Of a DNA stretch of 55,927 bases, positions 15,045-23,041 are shown one piece after another (within the stretch, counting starts at the first letter, position 1; each line of letters starts with the position of its first letter). The translations under genes were made by a program, and so were the position numbers. Below the pieces are notes generated by a model. The model was not told the origin of the DNA, did no database searches, and worked only from the letters and a program-made list of their open reading frames with translations. Origin of the DNA: JAUIEH01 sp964483375 (GTDB lineage Bacteria; Pseudomonadota; Alphaproteobacteria; Caulobacterales; Maricaulaceae); NCBI GenBank assembly GCA_964483375.1, contig CAZABJ010000011.1, forward strand, positions 1 to 55,927. Direction: 5' to 3'.

Positions 15045-17129
15045 CAGCGCCACGCCGCGGTCCCTGTCGAACAGATACAACAAAACCCGTAACGCCGCGC
15101 CGCGCTTGCTTTCCAACCCCGGGTCCCGCTCGACGATCGCGCGCGCGTCGGAGGCGGCCACTTCAAGCAGGTCGCCATGCACGGTCAGGTCCGCCAATTG
15201 GTGTCGCGCCAATCCGCTTTGGCGCGTGCCCAATACCTCCCCCGGACCCCGCAAGCGCCAGTCCTCTTCGGCGAGGAAGAACCCGTCGTCGGACTGGCGC
15301 ATCGCCTCTAACCGCGCCTTGGCCACATCCCCCAAAGGCGGGCGATAAAGCAGAAGGCAGGTTGATTTCTTCGTGCCGCGACCGACCCGTCCGCGCAGCT
15401 GGTGCAGTTGGGCGAGACCGAACCGTTCGGCGTGTTCGATAATCATCACCGTGGCGTCGGGCGCATTCACGCCGACCTCGACCACGGTGGTTGCGACAAG
15501 CACGTCAAAGTCCCCGCGTTTGAAGGCTTCCGCGCGCGCTTCTTTCTCCGCGGCCGACAATCGCCCGTGCAGGAGACCAACCCGCTGCTCGCCGAAAAGC
15601 GCGGACAGAGCGCGCCAGCGTTCTTCGGCTGCGGCGAGGTCTGAGACGTCGCTTTCTTCCACAAGCGGACAGACCCAATAGACGCGATCCCCGCCGCGGA
15701 TCGCGCGACCCACAGCGCCCATGATGTCATCCAGCCGATCCACCGGAATGGCGCGGGTGTCCACCGGCGTCCGACCAGGCGGTTTCTCATCCAGGCGAGA
15801 GACGTCCAAATCGCCATACGCCGCCAAGGTCAGCGTGCGAGGGATGGGCGTAGCCGTCATCACCAGAAGGTCGGGACGTTGGGCTTTGGCGGTGAGCTTC
15901 AAGCGGTCGGACACCCCGAAGCGGTGCTGCTCGTCGATGATGATCAGCCCGAGATCTTTGAACGCGACGTCATCTTGGAAGAGCGCATGGGTGCCGCACA
16001 CGACGTCGAACGCGCCCTCTGCGAGCGCGGCCAGAAGTTTCCGCCGGGCGGCGCCCTTGTCCCGCCCGGTCAGCGCCGCGACCCGAACCCCGGCCGGCGC
16101 CAAAAGCGGCGCGAGCGTCTGCAGGTGTTGTCGCGCGAGGATTTCGGTCGGAGCCATGATCGCAGCTTGAACGCCGGCCTCTTTCGCGCGAGCGATCGCC
16201 AGCGCGGCGACGAAGGTCTTGCCCGCGCCCACATCACCCTGCAGCAGCCGGGACATCCGCTGGGCGCTCTCCATGTCCGCGGAGATTTCCGCAAAGGCTT
16301 TGGTTTGCGCGCCGGTTGGCTGAAAAGGCGCGGCTTTCAGGACGTCATTGACGAACCGCCCGTCGCCAGCGAGCGATCGGCCGGGTTGGCCGCGTCGACG
16401 GGCGCGCATGAGGGCCAACGCCAATTGGTCGGCGAGCAGCTCGTCATAGGCCAAGCGAGAACGGGTCTTCGACAATCGGTCAATGTCAGTTGCGGCTTGA
16501 GGGGCATGCAAGCTGCGAACGGCTTCTGTCCAGCTCGGCCACGCACGCGTTGACATGACGCCGGGGTCAATCCACTCGCCCAGCTCAAGGAAGCGGGGGT
16601 CGTCGATGCGGCCAAGCGCTCCTGAAACCGCCTTTCGCAGCATCTTTGAGGACAGTCCCGCGGTGAGCGGATAGACCGGTTCGAACGGCGGGATCGCGTC
16701 CTCCTCTTCCGGCGGCACGACGTGGTCGGGGTGAAGCACTTGGACCTCGCCCCCAAAACGTTCCGCCCGTCCGCTGACGAGACGACGCGCGCCTTCCGGC
16801 GCAAGCCGGCGAAGATAGTCGGCGCGGGCGTGAAACCAGGCGAGCGTGAGAAATCCTGTCTCGTCACGCGCCCGAATGCGGTAGGGGCGGCGGGGTTGGT
16901 TGGGAGGGTGATGGCTTTCCACGACGACCTCAAAGGTCGCGATTTGCCCGTCTTCGGCATTGGCCGCGCCCGGCCGCACCGAGCGATCCACCACCCCGGT
17001 GGGGGCGTGAAACAAGAGATCGCGCACAGTCGCCCCGGCGACCTTTTCGATCAGGCCGGCAAGCTTGGGGCCAACGCCGTCAAGTTCGGTGACGGGGGCG
17101 AACAAGGGATAGAGAATCTCTGGACGCAC
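15030..17129 (-). CDS. recG: ATP-dependent DNA helicase RecG
   Basis: A 699-aa superfamily 2 helicase that drives branch migration and fork regression. An N-terminal wedge/OB domain (about 60-160) is followed by Walker A GDVGAGKT near residue 299, the DEQH box (IIIDEQHRFGV) near 398, TATPIPRT, and the C-terminal helicase motif QLRGRVGRG. The length is typical. The start is GTG at 17129; upstream ATG and GTG codons are out of frame. Divergent from sdhE-mfd, an arrangement common in alphaproteobacteria. Confidence 0.96.
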   Translation of the reverse strand: MRPEILYPLFAPVTELDGVGPKLAGLIEKVAGATVRDLLFHAPTGVVDRSVRPGAANAEDGQIATFEVVVESHHPPNQPRRPYRIRARDETGFLTLAWFHARADYLRRLAPEGARRLVSGRAERFGGEVQVLHPDHVVPPEEEDAIPPFEPVYPLTAGLSSKMLRKAVSGALGRIDDPRFLELGEWIDPGVMSTRAWPSWTEAVRSLHAPQAATDIDRLSKTRSRLAYDELLADQLALALMRARRRGQPGRSLAGDGRFVNDVLKAAPFQPTGAQTKAFAEISADMESAQRMSRLLQGDVGAGKTFVAALAIARAKEAGVQAAIMAPTEILARQHLQTLAPLLAPAGVRVAALTGRDKGAARRKLLAALAEGAFDVVCGTHALFQDDVAFKDLGLIIIDEQHRFGVSDRLKLTAKAQRPDLLVMTATPIPRTLTLAAYGDLDVSRLDEKPPGRTPVDTRAIPVDRLDDIMGAVGRAIRGGDRVYWVCPLVEESDVSDLAAAEERWRALSALFGEQRVGLLHGRLSAAEKEARAEAFKRGDFDVLVATTVVEVGVNAPDATVMIIEHAERFGLAQLHQLRGRVGRGTKKSTCLLLYRPPLGDVAKARLEAMRQSDDGFFLAEEDWRLRGPGEVLGTRQSGLARHQLADLTVHGDLLEVAASDARAIVERDPGLESKRGAALRVLLYLFDRDRGVALLRAG

Positions 17130-17209
17130 GCCTGCACCATGACGTTCCGCGACGGATCGCTCCAGTCCCAGGGCTGACGCGACGCACAGCTCGTTCTATA
17201 TGCGGCGGG

Positions 17210-17518
17210 ATGAGCAACACAGACGAAAACGCCGCGCGGGAAGCTCGGCTTGGAAGGCTGCGTTTTCGCGCGTGGCGTCGGGGCTTCAAAGAGGCCGATT
17301 TGGTTTTGGGCACGTTTGCGGACCAGCATTTGGCGAAGCTCGACGCATCGGGGTTGGACGCGTTCGAAGCCTTGTTGGCGGTGGACGATCAGGACATCTA
17401 CGCCTGGGTCACGGGGCGGGAGGCTCCGCCCCCGGAACACGACACCGAAGTCATGACGCTTCTGAAAAGCTTCGGCTATTTCGCCCGGACCTTGTGGGCC
17501 CAGCGCGGCGACGCATGA
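17210..17518 (+). CDS. sdhE: Succinate dehydrogenase flavinylation factor SdhE
   Basis: A 102-aa SdhE/SDHAF2 family protein that helps attach FAD covalently to the succinate dehydrogenase flavoprotein. The diagnostic RGxxE motif appears as RRGFKEADL, followed by the helical FADQHLAKL...FEALL segment and DIYAWVTG. The length is slightly above the bacterial norm because of a polar N-terminus. Its stop overlaps the mfd start (ATGA), so the two are co-translated. Position between recG and mfd is conserved in alphaproteobacteria. Confidence 0.94.
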   Translation: MSNTDENAAREARLGRLRFRAWRRGFKEADLVLGTFADQHLAKLDASGLDAFEALLAVDDQDIYAWVTGREAPPPEHDTEVMTLLKSFGYFARTLWAQRGDA

Positions 17519-20500
17519 GCCTCGCATCCGCCGTTCCGCCAAAACGCGGCGTTCTCGCCGACATCGAGCGCGTGGCGCGCGATCCCAACCGGCTTGTGCT
17601 CGAACGCACGCCTGAGGGTTTCGACGCGCTAGCGCTGGCACAGGCGGCCAAGCATCGCGGCGGGCGGACGTTGTTTCTCGCCCGCGACGACCGCCGCGCA
17701 GCCGCAACGGCCGCGGCTGCGGCGTTTTTCGCGCCAGACATTGAGGTCATCTCCCTGCCGGGTTGGGACTGCCAACCCTATGACCGGGTCAGCCCATCGG
17801 CGAGTTTGGCGGCGCAGCGAACCGCAGCCTTGGCGCGTCTCGCCGGGGCGAAGACCGACACGCCTCTTATCGTCATCGCCACCGTCTCCGCCGTCCTACA
17901 GCGCACCGCGCCGCGTGACGCCTTGCGCGACGCCGGATTCCAGGCCCGGGCGGGGGCGGTCGTCTCATTTGAGGATCTCACCACCTATCTTCAACGCAAT
18001 GGTTATGCGCGGGTCGGCGCGGTGGCCGAGGCGGGAGACTACGCCGTGCGCGGCGGGGTGGCGGACGTTTGGCCGCCGGGTTTTGAGGAGCCTATTCGGC
18101 TCGATTTTTTCGGGGATACGCTTGAGAGCGTGCGGGCGTTCGCCCCCGATACCCAGCGGACGACCCGACAACTCGACGGCGCCGCGCTGGCGCCTGTGAG
18201 CGAGACATTCCTGGACCCCGCCTCGATCACGCGCTTTCGAACGGGCTTCGTCGCGGCTTTTGGGGCGGTCACCGATGGCGATCCGGTTTATGAGGCGGTC
18301 AGCCTCGGGGCTCGGGCGCAGGGCATGGAGCATTGGCTGCCGCTGTTTCATGAGCGTCTTGAGACGGTGTTCGACTATTTGGGCCCGGACGCGCTGGTCT
18401 TTCTCGATCACTTGGCGGAAAAGGCGGTTGAGGAACGCCAGGCGCTGATCGCGGATTACTTCGAAGCGCGAAAGACCGCGGCGCCCGCCGGCTCCGGCGC
18501 CTTTGACGCGCCGGCCTATCGCGCCTTGCCCGTCGACGCGCTCTATCTGAGCGAGGCGGAGTGGGAGGAGGCGCTGGACGCGCGTCCGTTGCGCGTTTTG
18601 TCCGCCTTCGCCGAGGGGAGTGAGAGCGGATTAAGGGCGGATTTGGGGGCGAGACCCGGCCGCGAGTTCTCCGCAGAACGCAAGACCGAAGGCGTCAACG
18701 TCTTCCAAGTCGCCGCCGATCACGTCAACGCCCTCAATGGTGACGGCCGCCGGGTCGTGATCGCCTGCTGGACCCAAGGCTCCAGTGAGCGCACGGGCGG
18801 CGTGATGACCGATCACGGCGTGGCCGACGTCGCCGAAGCCGCCGACATGGACGCCGTCCACGCCCTGCCGAAAGGCGCGGTCGCGCGCGTGGTTCTTCCG
18901 CTTGAGCGCGGCTTTGAGGCGGAAGGCCTGACCGTCATCGCCGAACAAGACGTGCTCGGCGATCGGCTCGCGGGCCGAGGCCGCAAGCGGAAAGCGGCGA
19001 ATTTCATCGCCGAGTCCTCGTCGCTCTCTCCAGGCGACCTGGTGGTCCATGTGGATCACGGCATCGGCCGCTATCGGGGCCTGCGCACGCTGACGGTCCA
19101 AGACGCGCCCCATGACTGTTTGGAACTCGAATACGCCAATGACGCGCGCTTGTTTCTGCCGGTCGAGAACATTGAGCTCTTGTCGCGATACGGCTCGGAC
19201 GGGGCGGCGGTGCTCGACAAGCTCGGCGGGGTTGCTTGGCAGGCGCGTAAAGCCAAAGCCAAACAGCGCCTGCGCGATATGGCCGAGAAGCTCATCGCGG
19301 TGGCCGCGGCCAGGGCCGTGCGCGACGGGGAGACCCTGACCGTCCCGCCCGGCGCCTATGAGGAGTTTTGCGCGCGCTTCCCGTATGCGGAAACCGACGA
19401 CCAGCTCTCAGCCATCGAGGATGCGCTGAACGATCTGGGCTCGGGCAAACCGATGGACCGGCTGATTTGCGGGGACGTGGGTTTTGGGAAGACCGAAGTG
19501 GCGCTGCGCGCGGCCTTCGCCGCCGCCATAAACGGCAAGCAAGTCGCTGTGGTGTGTCCGACCACGCTCTTGGCCCGTCAGCACTTTAAAGCCTTCACCG
19601 AACGCTTCCGCGGGTGGCCGGTGAGGGTGCGTCAGTTGTCCCGTTTGGTTGCGGCCAAAGATGCGAGCGAAACCAAAAAGGCTCTCGCTGAAGGCCGTTG
19701 CGACGTTGTGGTCGGCACCCACGCTTTGCTCGCCAAAACCGTGAGCTTCCAGGATCTGGGCCTGCTCATCGTGGATGAGGAACAGCATTTTGGGGTGCGT
19801 CATAAAGAACGGCTCAAGGCGTTGAAGGCCGACGTCCACGTTCTCACGCTCACCGCAACGCCGATCCCGCGCACGTTGCAGCTGTCTTTGTCCGGCATTC
19901 GGGATTTGTCGATCATCGCCACCCCGCCGGTAGACCGGTTGGCGGTAAGGACGTTCGTCGCGCCGTTCGACCCGGTGTCCATTCGTGAGGCGCTGTTGCG
20001 GGAACGTTATCGGGGCGGCCAGAGTTTTTTCGTCGCTCCGAGGATCAAGGACCTGCCGGGTGCGGAGGAGTTCCTGCGCGAACGCGTGCCGGAAGTGAGC
20101 TTCATCACCGCCCATGGTCAGATGCCTGCGACGGAACTCGAAGAGAAAATGACGGCCTTTTACGAAGGCCGCTACGACGTGTTGTTGTCGACGCCGATCG
20201 TGGAGTCCGGTCTCGATATCCCGACGGCGAACACGATGGTCGTTCATAGGGCCGACATGTTCGGGCTGGCCCAGCTTTATCAGCTGCGTGGACGGGTAGG
20301 CCGGTCGAAAACCCGCGCTTACGCCTATCTCACCATTCCCGCCACCTGGGAAATCACCCCCGCCGCCAAGAAGCGTTTGGAGGTTTTGCAGTCGCTGGAC
20401 ACCCTTGGCGCCGGGTTCACGCTTGCGAGCCATGACTTGGATTTGCGCGGGGGCGGCAATCTTCTGGGCGAGGAGCAATCGGGCCACATGAAAGATGTGG

Positions 20501-21048
20501 GCGTGGAGCTGTTTCACGCCATGCTCGAGGAAGCGGTCGCCGCGCTGCGCGCCGATCCGGGCGGGGAGGCGGAGGATGACTGGTCCCCGCAAATCAATGT
20601 CGGCGCCTCAGTTCTCATCCCCGAGACATACGTCCCCGATCTCGACCTTCGCTTGGGGCTCTATCGCCGCGCCTCCGCGCTCACCACGCCGGAAGAACGG
20701 GAAGGGTTCGCCGCAGAGTTGATCGACCGCTTCGGGCCGTTGCCCGATGAAGTGGGCCATCTGTTGAAGATCATCGAAATCAAAGCGCTGTGCCGCACCG
20801 CCAAGGTCGCCAAGGTCGATGCGGGGCCCAAAGGCGCTGTGCTGGGTTTCCGCAAAGACGCTTTCGCCGACCCCGGTCCTCTGATCCGGCTGGTCGCCTC
20901 CAAACCGGGGCATTTCAAACTGCGTCCGGACGAAACGCTGCTTGCGCGCGGGGATTGGCCCGAGCCGGAACGGCGCATCGCAGGGGCGCTGAAGGCGCTC
21001 AAAGCTGTCGCCAGAGCCGGGGAAGAAGCGAACGCGGCGACGGCCTAA
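17515..21048 (+). CDS. mfd: Transcription-repair coupling factor Mfd
   Basis: A 1177-aa protein that removes stalled RNA polymerase from damaged template and recruits UvrA. The UvrB-like N-terminus includes ISLPGWDCQPYDRVSP. The RNA-polymerase-interacting domain starts near residue 505 (PGDLVVHVDHGIGRYRG). The RecG-like translocase has GDVGFGKTEVALRA near 650, DEEQHFGVRHKE and QLRGRVGRS, and a TRCF C-terminal domain ends the protein. The start is the ATG overlapping the sdhE stop; the open frame upstream is the shadow of sdhE. It overlaps the popA-like gene by 4 bp at the 3' ends. Confidence 0.97.
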   Translation: MSLASAVPPKRGVLADIERVARDPNRLVLERTPEGFDALALAQAAKHRGGRTLFLARDDRRAAATAAAAAFFAPDIEVISLPGWDCQPYDRVSPSASLAAQRTAALARLAGAKTDTPLIVIATVSAVLQRTAPRDALRDAGFQARAGAVVSFEDLTTYLQRNGYARVGAVAEAGDYAVRGGVADVWPPGFEEPIRLDFFGDTLESVRAFAPDTQRTTRQLDGAALAPVSETFLDPASITRFRTGFVAAFGAVTDGDPVYEAVSLGARAQGMEHWLPLFHERLETVFDYLGPDALVFLDHLAEKAVEERQALIADYFEARKTAAPAGSGAFDAPAYRALPVDALYLSEAEWEEALDARPLRVLSAFAEGSESGLRADLGARPGREFSAERKTEGVNVFQVAADHVNALNGDGRRVVIACWTQGSSERTGGVMTDHGVADVAEAADMDAVHALPKGAVARVVLPLERGFEAEGLTVIAEQDVLGDRLAGRGRKRKAANFIAESSSLSPGDLVVHVDHGIGRYRGLRTLTVQDAPHDCLELEYANDARLFLPVENIELLSRYGSDGAAVLDKLGGVAWQARKAKAKQRLRDMAEKLIAVAAARAVRDGETLTVPPGAYEEFCARFPYAETDDQLSAIEDALNDLGSGKPMDRLICGDVGFGKTEVALRAAFAAAINGKQVAVVCPTTLLARQHFKAFTERFRGWPVRVRQLSRLVAAKDASETKKALAEGRCDVVVGTHALLAKTVSFQDLGLLIVDEEQHFGVRHKERLKALKADVHVLTLTATPIPRTLQLSLSGIRDLSIIATPPVDRLAVRTFVAPFDPVSIREALLRERYRGGQSFFVAPRIKDLPGAEEFLRERVPEVSFITAHGQMPATELEEKMTAFYEGRYDVLLSTPIVESGLDIPTANTMVVHRADMFGLAQLYQLRGRVGRSKTRAYAYLTIPATWEITPAAKKRLEVLQSLDTLGAGFTLASHDLDLRGGGNLLGEEQSGHMKDVGVELFHAMLEEAVAALRADPGGEAEDDWSPQINVGASVLIPETYVPDLDLRLGLYRRASALTTPEEREGFAAELIDRFGPLPDEVGHLLKIIEIKALCRTAKVAKVDAGPKGAVLGFRKDAFADPGPLIRLVASKPGHFKLRPDETLLARGDWPEPERRIAGALKALKAVARAGEEANAATA

Positions 21049-22394
21049 CCGGCCTTTGCGTGGTCCCCGAACGTTTCGATTAAGCGGGCGAAGAGCCTGC
21101 CGCCGCCTTCGGCGGGATCGAGCTCGCTGACCGCGGACTGCATTTTCACTTGGAAGGGGTCGTCGAGATCCCCGCCCTCAAAGGCGGTGCACTCCGCGAC
21201 CGCTTCGAGCCGGGTCGCCGCACCCTCCGCAGCGTCGCGTCGCGCTCCCGGCATGGCGATGGCGTAGACGTTCGGCGCCACCCGAGCGGCGAGGTCCTCG
21301 GCGCGAACCAGGTGTCGGATCATGCCCCCGATTTGCCGCAGGGCGTCTTCCCGCGACGCCTCCGACACCGCACGCGGCGCGATCACGCGCAACAGGATGA
21401 GCGAAAGCGGACGAGAGACGTTCTTGGCGCGCCGCGCCATGGCGTCGAGATGGGCGGCGAAAAATGTGGGCGTCGCGATGCCGGTGGTCGAATCGATGAC
21501 ATCGTTTTCGGGCTCGCGCGTCCGGGCGCGGACAAAGGCGGCCTTCACCGCATCGCGACGCCGACGCTCCCGCGCCAAGCTTAAGGTTCGTCGCGCCAAT
21601 TCGCCGGGCGGGGCGGAGACGGGTAGCAAGTCGCTCACCCCGCGGGCGAAGGCTTCGTCCACATCGTCAAATGTCGCGAGATCCACCAAAAAAAGGATCG
21701 GCGTATGGAAGAGACGGGTGTTTCGCCGGAGCCCCCCGCAAATCGTGTAGGCGGGCTCGGTGGTCTCGATGGCATTGAGGACCACGGCGTCGAAATCCCG
21801 CTCATGCAAATAGTCGAACGCGGTGAAGGCGGTGAAACAGGCCACCAAGCGGCCTTCCGCGGCGGCGACCCCGCGCTCAAGTCCCAGAAAATACGGGGTC
21901 GGCGCGCCCACATAGAGCACCTGCGGCGCGCGAAAGGCGTCCTCCGACAGGCCCAGATCCACATCCACCCCACGCGCGGCGAGGGTTTGCGCCCGCAGCC
22001 GCGCCTCGTCTTCCATCACGGTCAGCCGCAAGACCAGCTGGGCCCGCGCGGCGATTTGCGCGGGATGGGCGGGCGCGCGGAGAACGGCGTCGAATGAGTC
22101 GGAGTAGGGCCGAATATCCGCTGAGGGGGCGGCGATCACGAGGATGGTCAGCAAACGCGGCCGGGCGGCCAGACGCAAGGCGTCCGCCAACCGGGCGGCG
22201 GCGTCGATAGGACGATCGCTGGCGTCAATGAGCGCGGCGTCGACGTCGTTCGCCGCCGCCGCGGTGCAGGACGCCACGTCGCCCGACGCCGCCACGGTCG
22301 CAAGTCCCAACCGTTCAAGCTTTGCGGCAAGCGCGCCGGCGTCGGAGGCGTGTTGGGCCGTTACGAGCAATCGGGCGTTAAACGGTGCGGCCAC
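21045..22394 (-). CDS. popA: PopA-like c-di-GMP effector: two receiver-like domains and a degenerate GGDEF domain
   Basis: A 449-aa protein with the REC-REC-GGDEF layout of PleD and PopA. The first receiver-like domain covers about residues 5-125 (candidate phospho-acceptor D57 in ALIDASD). The second covers about 155-280 (Asp replaced by Asn in AVVLNAIE). The GGDEF fold starts about 310. The active-site motif reads APNVY (373-377) instead of GGDEF, so it should not make c-di-GMP, but the RxxD inhibitory site is intact (R364-A-E-D367). That is the design of Caulobacter PopA, which binds c-di-GMP and helps deliver CtrA for degradation. Start GTG with GGAGAGG upstream. Naming it PopA rests on architecture, not on close alignment. 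Confidence 0.75.
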   Translation of the reverse strand: MAAPFNARLLVTAQHASDAGALAAKLERLGLATVAASGDVASCTAAAANDVDAALIDASDRPIDAAARLADALRLAARPRLLTILVIAAPSADIRPYSDSFDAVLRAPAHPAQIAARAQLVLRLTVMEDEARLRAQTLAARGVDVDLGLSEDAFRAPQVLYVGAPTPYFLGLERGVAAAEGRLVACFTAFTAFDYLHERDFDAVVLNAIETTEPAYTICGGLRRNTRLFHTPILFLVDLATFDDVDEAFARGVSDLLPVSAPPGELARRTLSLARERRRRDAVKAAFVRARTREPENDVIDSTTGIATPTFFAAHLDAMARRAKNVSRPLSLILLRVIAPRAVSEASREDALRQIGGMIRHLVRAEDLAARVAPNVYAIAMPGARRDAAEGAATRLEAVAECTAFEGGDLDDPFQVKMQSAVSELDPAEGGGRLFARLIETFGDHAKAG

Positions 22395-22492
22395 GGGCTG
22401 CCTCTCCCCGCGACGCCCTGTTGACGGGAATCGCTCAGGGAGAACTTACCAAGTCCGCGCCGCCCGAAGCTAGACGCGCGCCGAACCGGCTG

Positions 22493-22628
22493 TTCATGGT
22501 GAGTTCAGCGCCAGACGCTCAAGCTCTTCTCATGTTCGCGGCGCACCCATCCCGTCCCTCGCAAGCGCTGCGGGCTGTTTCGGCGAGACGCCGAGCGGCG
22601 CGTCGGTCCTGAGCAGACCGGCGCGCCG
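22493..22628 (+). ncRNA. Candidate structured RNA, copy 1
   Basis: This 136-base stretch aligns with copy 2 (22775-22917). Both begin TTCATG, then a TTCAGCG block, then a 35-base segment with the core CATCCCGTCCCTCGCA, then a small hairpin (here CGGCG-AGA-CGCCG, 22581-22593) and a long GC-rich hairpin (22596-22628, 13 bp with one G-U). No T-run follows the long hairpin in this copy. No protein frame with a convincing start is present. The strand is inferred from the terminator of copy 2. It could also be part of a long leader. Confidence 0.35.
22534..22568 (+). repeat. 35-bp imperfect direct repeat, copy 1
   Basis: It matches 22817-22851 at 31 of 35 positions, without gaps, 283 bp apart. The shared C-rich core CATCCCGTCCCTCGCA is identical in both. 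Confidence 0.85.
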
Positions 22629-22816
22629 TGCGTTCGCGCGGGACTATGATTGATAAACCGAACGCAGCACGCCCATCGCTTCGGCAATCGTCTCCTCGTT
22701 ATCCCCCCAGCTAAGCGTGACGATCCGCCAAAGCGCGGAAGATGAACGGAAGCGGCGTCTCCGACAACGCAGCATTCATGACGCATTCAGCGGCGAAGGA
22801 GCACTCTCATCGACAA

Positions 22817-22851
22817 GTTCGGAGCGCACTCATCCCGTCCCTCGCACGCGC
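22817..22851 (+). repeat. 35-bp imperfect direct repeat, copy 2
   Basis: Partner of 22534-22568 with 4 mismatches. Similarity continues more weakly upstream to the TTCATG at 22775, so this is an old duplication of a larger unit. Confidence 0.85.
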
Positions 22852-22880
22852 CCCGAGCCCGCGTCGTTCGCGACGCTTCC

Positions 22881-22917
22881 AGGCGCGCCGGTTTCCCTCG
22901 AAGCCGGCGCGCCTTTT
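22881..22917 (+). terminator. Intrinsic terminator
   Basis: A stem AGGCGCGCCGGTTTC / GAAGCCGGCGCGCCT (15 bp, one G-U) closes a CCTC tetraloop and is followed by TTTT. Only the plus direction has the T-run. No plus-strand protein gene ends here; the nearest, mfd, ends 1.8 kb upstream, so it must serve the candidate RNA or act as an attenuator. Confidence 0.75.
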
Positions 22918-23041
22918 CCCTGGGAGCATCCACAGCCGCCTTTGCACAGCCTCAGCCTGACGGCCTCACATGCGGGGCGAATCGTCGGCATGTGCCCGCA
23001 TCCGAGACGGCGCAGGGGCGCGCCGCAGAGGGAGATGCGAT

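Larger units (their letters stand above)
22775..22917 (+). ncRNA. Candidate structured RNA, copy 2, with terminator
   Basis: Same order of elements as copy 1: TTCATG, TTCAGCG block, 35-base C-rich segment, a hairpin GCGTCG-TTCG-CGACGC (22861-22876) with a stable TTCG tetraloop, then a 15-bp terminator stem and TTTT. The single-stranded C-rich part is complementary to GAGGGA-type ribosome binding sites, a feature of several alphaproteobacterial small RNAs. No clear -35/-10 pair is visible upstream. Alternatively this is an attenuator in the leader of the acetoacetyl-CoA synthetase gene, which begins 125 bp downstream. Confidence 0.4.

Noticed and set aside
19408..20592. Minus-strand open frame of 394 codons inside mfd
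   Set aside because: It lies wholly within the helicase domains of Mfd and shows no family features.
22690..22710. TTATCCCC resembling a DnaA box
   Set aside because: Only one imperfect copy, no AT-rich unwinding region and no cluster of boxes, so no origin call.
22505..22786. Possible 93-codon minus-strand gene in the popA upstream region
   Set aside because: Arg/Ser-rich with no Shine-Dalgarno; it crosses the duplicated structured element, and the equivalent frame in the other copy is not kept.
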